Origin: Phoronis ovalis
Taxonomy: Eukaryota; Phoronida; Phoronidae
DNA: 10,327 nucleotides
Assembly: GCA_028565635.1 (NCBI GenBank)
Contig: JAOXYB010065057.1
Span: forward strand, 1-10,327
Direction of reading: 5' to 3'
Part shown: in pieces, positions 6,425 to 10,327 of the stretch
Layout: each line of letters starts with the position of its first letter
Position numbering within the stretch: position 1 is the stretch's first letter
The notes under the pieces: model-generated
What the model saw: only the letters and a program-made list of their open reading frames with translations
Database searches by the model: none
What the model was told of the DNA's origin: nothing
Translations under genes and position numbers: made by a program

Positions 6425-8343
6425 ATGCATAATTATGTTGTTTGTTCCAGGAAGTGCGGTTGTAATGGCAACATCTCAACATGTGCTAAACCTCAAGGCC
6501 AACAAGAAGAGCTACAGTGTGTAATCTGCCTAAAACGTTTCAACAACACGCTCTCACTGCCATGTAGCCACACCTTTTGTTACAACTGCTTAGATAACCA
6601 CATCAAACACAAAATAGATAGAGGTCAGTTTCTATGCCCAACCTGCCGAGAGCCAATAAAAACCCTGCCTAATGGTGCTGATCGATACATGTAGCTTTCA
6701 ATGCAACTTCATGGCCAGCAATTTTGTAGAGATTCTTACTGCTCAAGAAAATACCAACAAAGCTTGTGGTATTTGTGATGATGGTACAAAAGCTGTCCAC
6801 ATGTGTATAGATTGCTATGATTATCATTGCCAGGTACATGCAAGAGATCATCATAAACAGAAAGCCACCAAGAGCCACCTTGTTGTTTCCCTAGAAGATG
6901 TCTAAGCTAGGAAATATGAGGAGAAAGTCTGCTACTAGTTGCACAGAATGTAAGATACCAGTCTGCATTGATTGTGTTAACACTGGAGAATGTTCACACA
7001 CACCAGCTCAGCAACAAAATTTGACAGCTGCAAGTGAACAAGTGAAAGCTGAACTAAAGGAATGCGCTATGAAAGTACAGGCCAAAATTGCAGAGAAGGA
7101 AAATGTTAGGAAAGAAATTCGACAATCTGAAAAAAAGACTGCAGCTTCCTTAACCATGACAATGAAAAAGAAATCGAAGAATGCTACCAAAACATGTGCG
7201 AGATGTTCAAAGACTCTAAAGAAAAGTACATTACATCATCGCGTCAAAAGGTTAAAGACAAGTCTCAAGCATTCACAATATTTCAGACAAACACAGATGA
7301 AGATTTGAAGCAACTGAAACAAGCTGAGCAACAAGCCATGATGATTTACAATTACTGAAACCCAGCTGAGATATTAATGAGTCATCATGCTATCCTACAA
7401 CAACAAGAAAAACTAGAGACAGAAATTCCTAACAGAGATGTACCAGCAGCTTTCACTACAGCATTTGTGGGAAATCAATCATGAAGTTCATCACACAGCA
7501 CAATTGTTGAAGGAGTTTGATACAAAGTTACCAGATGATGGTAAAGATCCTTGGATCCTTTATATAGTAGCGCATAACAATGGTAATGTTTCTGCAACTG
7601 CATGATCACATAAACAGCAAATTAAAAACATTTTCAGCCAACGGGAAACTAATGGATGTGTTTACTGGAGATAAAGACTACAAGGTTGTCAGTCCAAATA
7701 GTCTTAAACTGTTACCAAATGCTGATATGTTAATGGGGGATTTGCTGATCAAAATGTTATAGTTATTAGTCCAGAGAAAAAAGTTAAGAAAGTTTACCCA
7801 GTTGGCAGGGAGGTTGTTGGAGTTGTAATGAATGGTGGTCAGTTAATTACAACTGACCAGAATGAGGTACCAAGTTTGATAATCTGGGATCCTGAGTCTA
7901 ACAGTGTAGTATTAGAGATTAACAAGAATGAGAGAGGGGAAAACTTGTTTATGCTTCCTGTAATCACATAGAAGTTAACAGTAAGGGACACATGATAGTA
8001 ACTGAGAAAAGAAAGGATTTTTTAATATATATAATTGATCAGACAGGAACTATATTATTTCAGTATAACGTACCCTACTGTCGATAAAACAATGCTGCAT
8101 ACTCCCTGTGGAGTATGTTTGGATGAGCAGGACAACATTTATGTATCAGATACATGTAGTAGGTACAACCACTGTATTATCCAGCTAACACCTACATGTA
8201 ATTGACAGTTTTCATGTGTTGTAGTCACTCCTGAAGATGGACTGGAGGAACCAGAAGCATTAACATTGGATAAACGGGGGAATCTGGTAGTCAGTGAACA
8301 AACATCTGGCAAAATCAAAGTGTTTCAGTTCAAACTGATGTAA
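6425..8343 (+). pseudogene. TRIM-type (RING, B-box, coiled coil, NHL-like) pseudogene
   Basis: A decayed intron-poor gene for a tripartite-motif protein, a family of RING E3 ubiquitin ligases with substrate-binding C termini. Order: C3HC4 RING 6518-6650 (CVIC, LPCSHTFCYNC, CPTC, all eight zinc ligands present); B-box 1 at about 6760-6880 (CGICDDGTKAVHMC, CYDYHC, H..H); a broken B-box 2 at 6910-7000 (CTECKIPVCIDC, GECSH); coiled coil 7020-7500, rich in K/E/Q; then propeller-like repeats 7540-8343 (SKLKTFSANGKLMDVF, VGVVMNGGQLITTDQNE, CGVCLDEQDNIYVSDT, PEALTLDKRGNLVVSEQ). Reading frames change near 6680, 6930, 7150, 7480, 7600, 7735, 7950 and 8080, and in-frame stops occur at 6903, 7356 and 8203. 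The final stop is TAA 8341. The start is unclear: ATG 6425 is in the RING frame but precedes a likely splice acceptor (6450), while ATG 6465 reads MATS in another frame. Confidence 0.85.
6518..6650 (+). other. intact C3HC4 RING finger coding segment within the TRIM pseudogene
   Basis: C-x2-C-x11-C-x-H-x2-C-x2-C-x15-C-x2-C is complete and in one frame. This is the domain that would bind a ubiquitin-loaded E2 enzyme. The frame continues to a TAG shortly after GADRYM (6692-6694), so any product made now would be an isolated RING peptide of at most about 89 residues. Confidence 0.85.
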
Positions 8344-8738
8344 AACGTATACTATACTGGTATACAATTGTGGCTACTTGAACTTAAACAGGGGACAAGG
8401 GCAATGGTCCCAACTTATTATCTCAACAGATAAGCACAAGGCACAGACGAGATGCATGTGATCACCCATTATTAGCAAACATTTTATTTCTTGTAAAACT
8501 TGTCAAAATGCATCGTGTACAAATATACATTTTGGAAAACATGTAAAATTCAACAGTATAAATAACATGATTTTGTTTTACTAATAATCTATTCAAGTCA
8601 CTCTTTAAGACAATGGTTAAAAAACTTTGTGGTGTACGTGTGAAGCTAGTTCCTTCCCTTGCCTTCGAGAAGAGTTGTGACTTTCTCGAGATTTGTAACC
8701 ATTCAAAACATTGCATCTGGTACGTGTACAGATTTGTT
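8344..8738. other. non-coding spacer after the TRIM pseudogene
   Basis: AT-rich sequence without a supported gene. Short open frames on both strands (8462-8716 minus, 8613-8816 plus) show no recognisable motif and overlap each other. GTATAC palindromes occur at about 8347 and 8361. No AATAAA directly follows the TRIM stop codon. Confidence 0.5.
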
Positions 8739-9377
8739 GATCAGATGGTATTATATAGTACATGTTGTATTACAATATCATGTCTCTACGATAAATGTAA
8801 TTTCATGAAGGTTTGAATATAATTTTTAAAGGTGTTTCAATGCAGATGACATGAAGGCATTATAAAATCTATCATTCAGAATAAAGAGTTGAATATATGT
8901 TTTTGTAGCAGACTTGAATTAATATCACTCCTTACAGCAGGGCTTACCAAAAACAATAATGCTAAAATTTGATTTGTCCAAAAGAAAAACATTTAATGAA
9001 AAGTTATTTTATTCTGTGCAAGAAATATTTGTTTTAATTTTTGGTACAGATCTACCTATATGTCCGCATGCACTTTCAGATAAAGTGTACTTTTTCCAAC
9101 ACTACAAAGTCAATTTCCCGTATTTCACACACAAAAATCCCACCCAGCACACAACATTTTTAATTGTCCTATATTTATCAAACAAAAATCCTAGTGCCCA
9201 TGTACACATAGTTTTACTGTCCAACATACATCTAGCTCCTAAAAATTCTACAATATATTAGAACTGTCTGCCTGTTGTTGACACAACATCAAATATGTTA
9301 CATGATTTGCAGGTGAAAACAAAAATAAACAATTATAATAAACCTGGCTGTTCATATTGTTTGTGAGACAACCTCAC
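8739..9377. repeat. left part of duplicated segment copy B, with empty retrotransposon site
   Basis: A diverged direct copy of about 230-626 joined to 4565-4807. Shared landmarks in order: GATCAGATGGTATTATATA (8739), CAGATGACATGAAGGCATTA (8842), AATAAAGAGTTGAATATAT (8881), TTGGTACAGAT near 9041, GCATGCACTTT near 9066, CAGCACA near 9146, ACATAGTTTTAC near 9205, CCAACATACAT near 9220, CAATATATTAGAA near 9251, GTTCATATTGTT near 9350, ACAACCTCACCTGG at 9368. No LTR or element sequence is present at the junction near 9150-9165. No gene is seen; it reads as the downstream intron of the minus-strand exon at 9378-9486. The long plus-strand open frame at 8959-9261 is not preserved in copy A. Confidence 0.75.
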
Positions 9378-9486
9378 CTGGATTTCTGTAATAGCTGATA
9401 AAACGATCTTCCGAGCTGAATGTATCTAAAGGTCTTAAGATGATGGCATCTGGGAATTCCTCTCGCACTGCATCCTCACCACGTGC
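9378..9486 (-). CDS. NDUFA9: NDUFA9-like internal exon, copy B (open)
   Basis: A 109-nt internal exon on the minus strand with acceptor TTTTCTGTAG|G and donor CCAG|GTGAGG. It is open in the phase-0 frame and leaves phase 1 at the donor. The product has ARGEDAVREEFPDAIILRP followed by LDTFSSEDRFISYY, which matches the NDUFA9 segment GExxVREAFPEAxIxRPSDIFGxEDRF. NDUFA9 is the 39 kDa accessory subunit of mitochondrial complex I, an atypical short-chain dehydrogenase that binds NADPH and stabilises the matrix/membrane junction. The normally conserved SDIFG is LDTFS here, so the exon may be under relaxed constraint. I could not find the preceding exon (ending near a SKYLR.K-type motif) or the next one (PVYV region) in the window, so they lie further away or the copy is an isolated fragment. 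Confidence 0.7.
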
Positions 9487-10327
9487 CTACAGAAAATTAA
9501 TAAAAGTAAAACACATCAAATGAAAAGTTAAAAAGGAAATAAATATTATTGATGTTTTAAAATATAAGACAGTTACTATAATATCATGCAGTCTCTGTGG
9601 AATTCTACAGCGAAAACTTAGAACTCCAAACCCGTTTTCTTTTTATTCCGTATCAGCTATGACAAATTATGCACAGAAATACTAAATTCTACATACCCAA
9701 GTAGCGCAAGTAATTTTCAAGGTTTGTATAAAAATGAAGTATTAGATAAACAAATTAATATGTTTTATTTTAAAGGATAAAACTCACCAAATCATAAGAA
9801 ATTATTTATGGCTACATAAGTTGTAGCTATAGGCTATCTAACAGACACGGTCATATACAGAACATATTATTCGCCCACTTCTAGATATCTCATTATATAA
9901 ATTGAAAATCAGACTATACTGGCTTACTATACCATACCGTTTGAATTGTTTTGGCAACATTTTTTGAAGTTATATCTATTTTCTACATAATCACAGGTAA
10001 ACTTTTAGGTTAAAAATATAATTTAAGGCACTTGTTCTACGTTGTGTTATTTATAAAGTCGGACTGAACTTTATCTGCTAAGAGACGCTAGACATCAGGG
10101 GCTATTTCCTGAGTTAGCCAATCAGGTTGTAGACATTTTAACTGTGCAGTTTTTTGACTAAGAATAGGTTATAATGCTGACACTTTTCCAATGATTTCAG
10201 CTTCGTGGTAAACTAGAATTGAACATTTGGGTAAATCAATTTATATTCAAACAAGACATTTGTCATGTCTAATGCCCATCCAGTGCGTAGGATTATTGTT
10301 TTTTTACATTAGAAAAGAACATAATAC
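9487..10327. other. AT-rich non-coding flank
   Basis: To about 9660 this is the copy B equivalent of 4921-5100; a weak resemblance continues at 9871-9900. On the minus strand it would be the intron upstream of the NDUFA9-like exon. I find no upstream exon with a usable frame. From about 9910 to the end I see nothing recognisable beyond a CCAAT-like motif at 10116-10125. Confidence 0.5.

Noticed and set aside
8959-9261. Plus-strand 100-residue open frame
   Set aside because: Composition follows AT-rich DNA, no domain is recognisable, and the frame is not preserved in the duplicated copy, which is also split by the retrotransposon.
10116-10125. AGCCAATCAG, a good match to a CCAAT-box (NF-Y) site
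   Set aside because: A single short motif with no nearby start or transcript evidence; chance occurrence is likely.
1-10327. CRISPR array, tRNA, rRNA, or bacterial operon signals
   Set aside because: No regularly spaced repeats, no tRNA-like arms with CCA, no rRNA-conserved blocks, and the gene content and splice sites are metazoan.
1-10327. A novel defence or accessory gene system
   Set aside because: All recognisable coding sequence falls into a dead gypsy element, a TRIM pseudogene and NDUFA9-like exons; nothing indicates a cooperating new system.

Overview
This window looks like AT-rich nuclear DNA from an invertebrate animal. There is no bacterial operon structure. Instead there are GT...AG splice sites around a short conserved exon, a decayed LTR retrotransposon of the Ty3/gypsy order, and a decayed gene of the metazoan TRIM family (RING, B-boxes, coiled coil, NHL-like propeller). 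Lineage-expanded TRIM genes and scattered TACATGTA palindromes would suit a sponge, mollusc or other marine invertebrate. The sequence alone does not fix the phylum.

Layout: (1) 2-97 may be the 3' end of a plus-strand gene ending in a lysine/arginine-rich tail. It is followed by AT-rich DNA with an AATAAA signal near 380. (2) 627-4564 is a dead Ty3/gypsy (Mag-like) element with short diverged LTRs, a primer-binding site and remnants of gag, protease, RT, RNase H, integrase and a GPY/F-like tail, all broken by stops and frameshifts. (3) 4808-4920, minus strand, is a broken copy of an exon that closely resembles NDUFA9 (mitochondrial complex I, 39 kDa subunit). (4) About 5095-5400 is a CpG-richer stretch with short repeats and a perfect hairpin. 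(5) 6425-8343 is a TRIM-NHL-type pseudogene. (6) 9378-9486, minus strand, is a second, open copy of the NDUFA9-like exon with good splice sites. (7) 9487-10327 has no recognisable gene.

The main structural result is a diverged direct duplication. About 230-626 joined to 4565-5100 matches about 8739-9660 in the same order and orientation. The retrotransposon sits inside the first copy only, so the second copy acts as a paralogous empty site. It supports the element boundaries, and the simplest history is duplication first, insertion second. The TRIM pseudogene lies between the two copies. I see no functional cooperation between these genes. The window reads as a duplicated, decaying locus in which perhaps only the 9378-9486 exon still encodes protein, and that is uncertain. 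Unpolished assembly errors could explain some frameshifts, but not the many substitutions at catalytic and zinc-binding positions.
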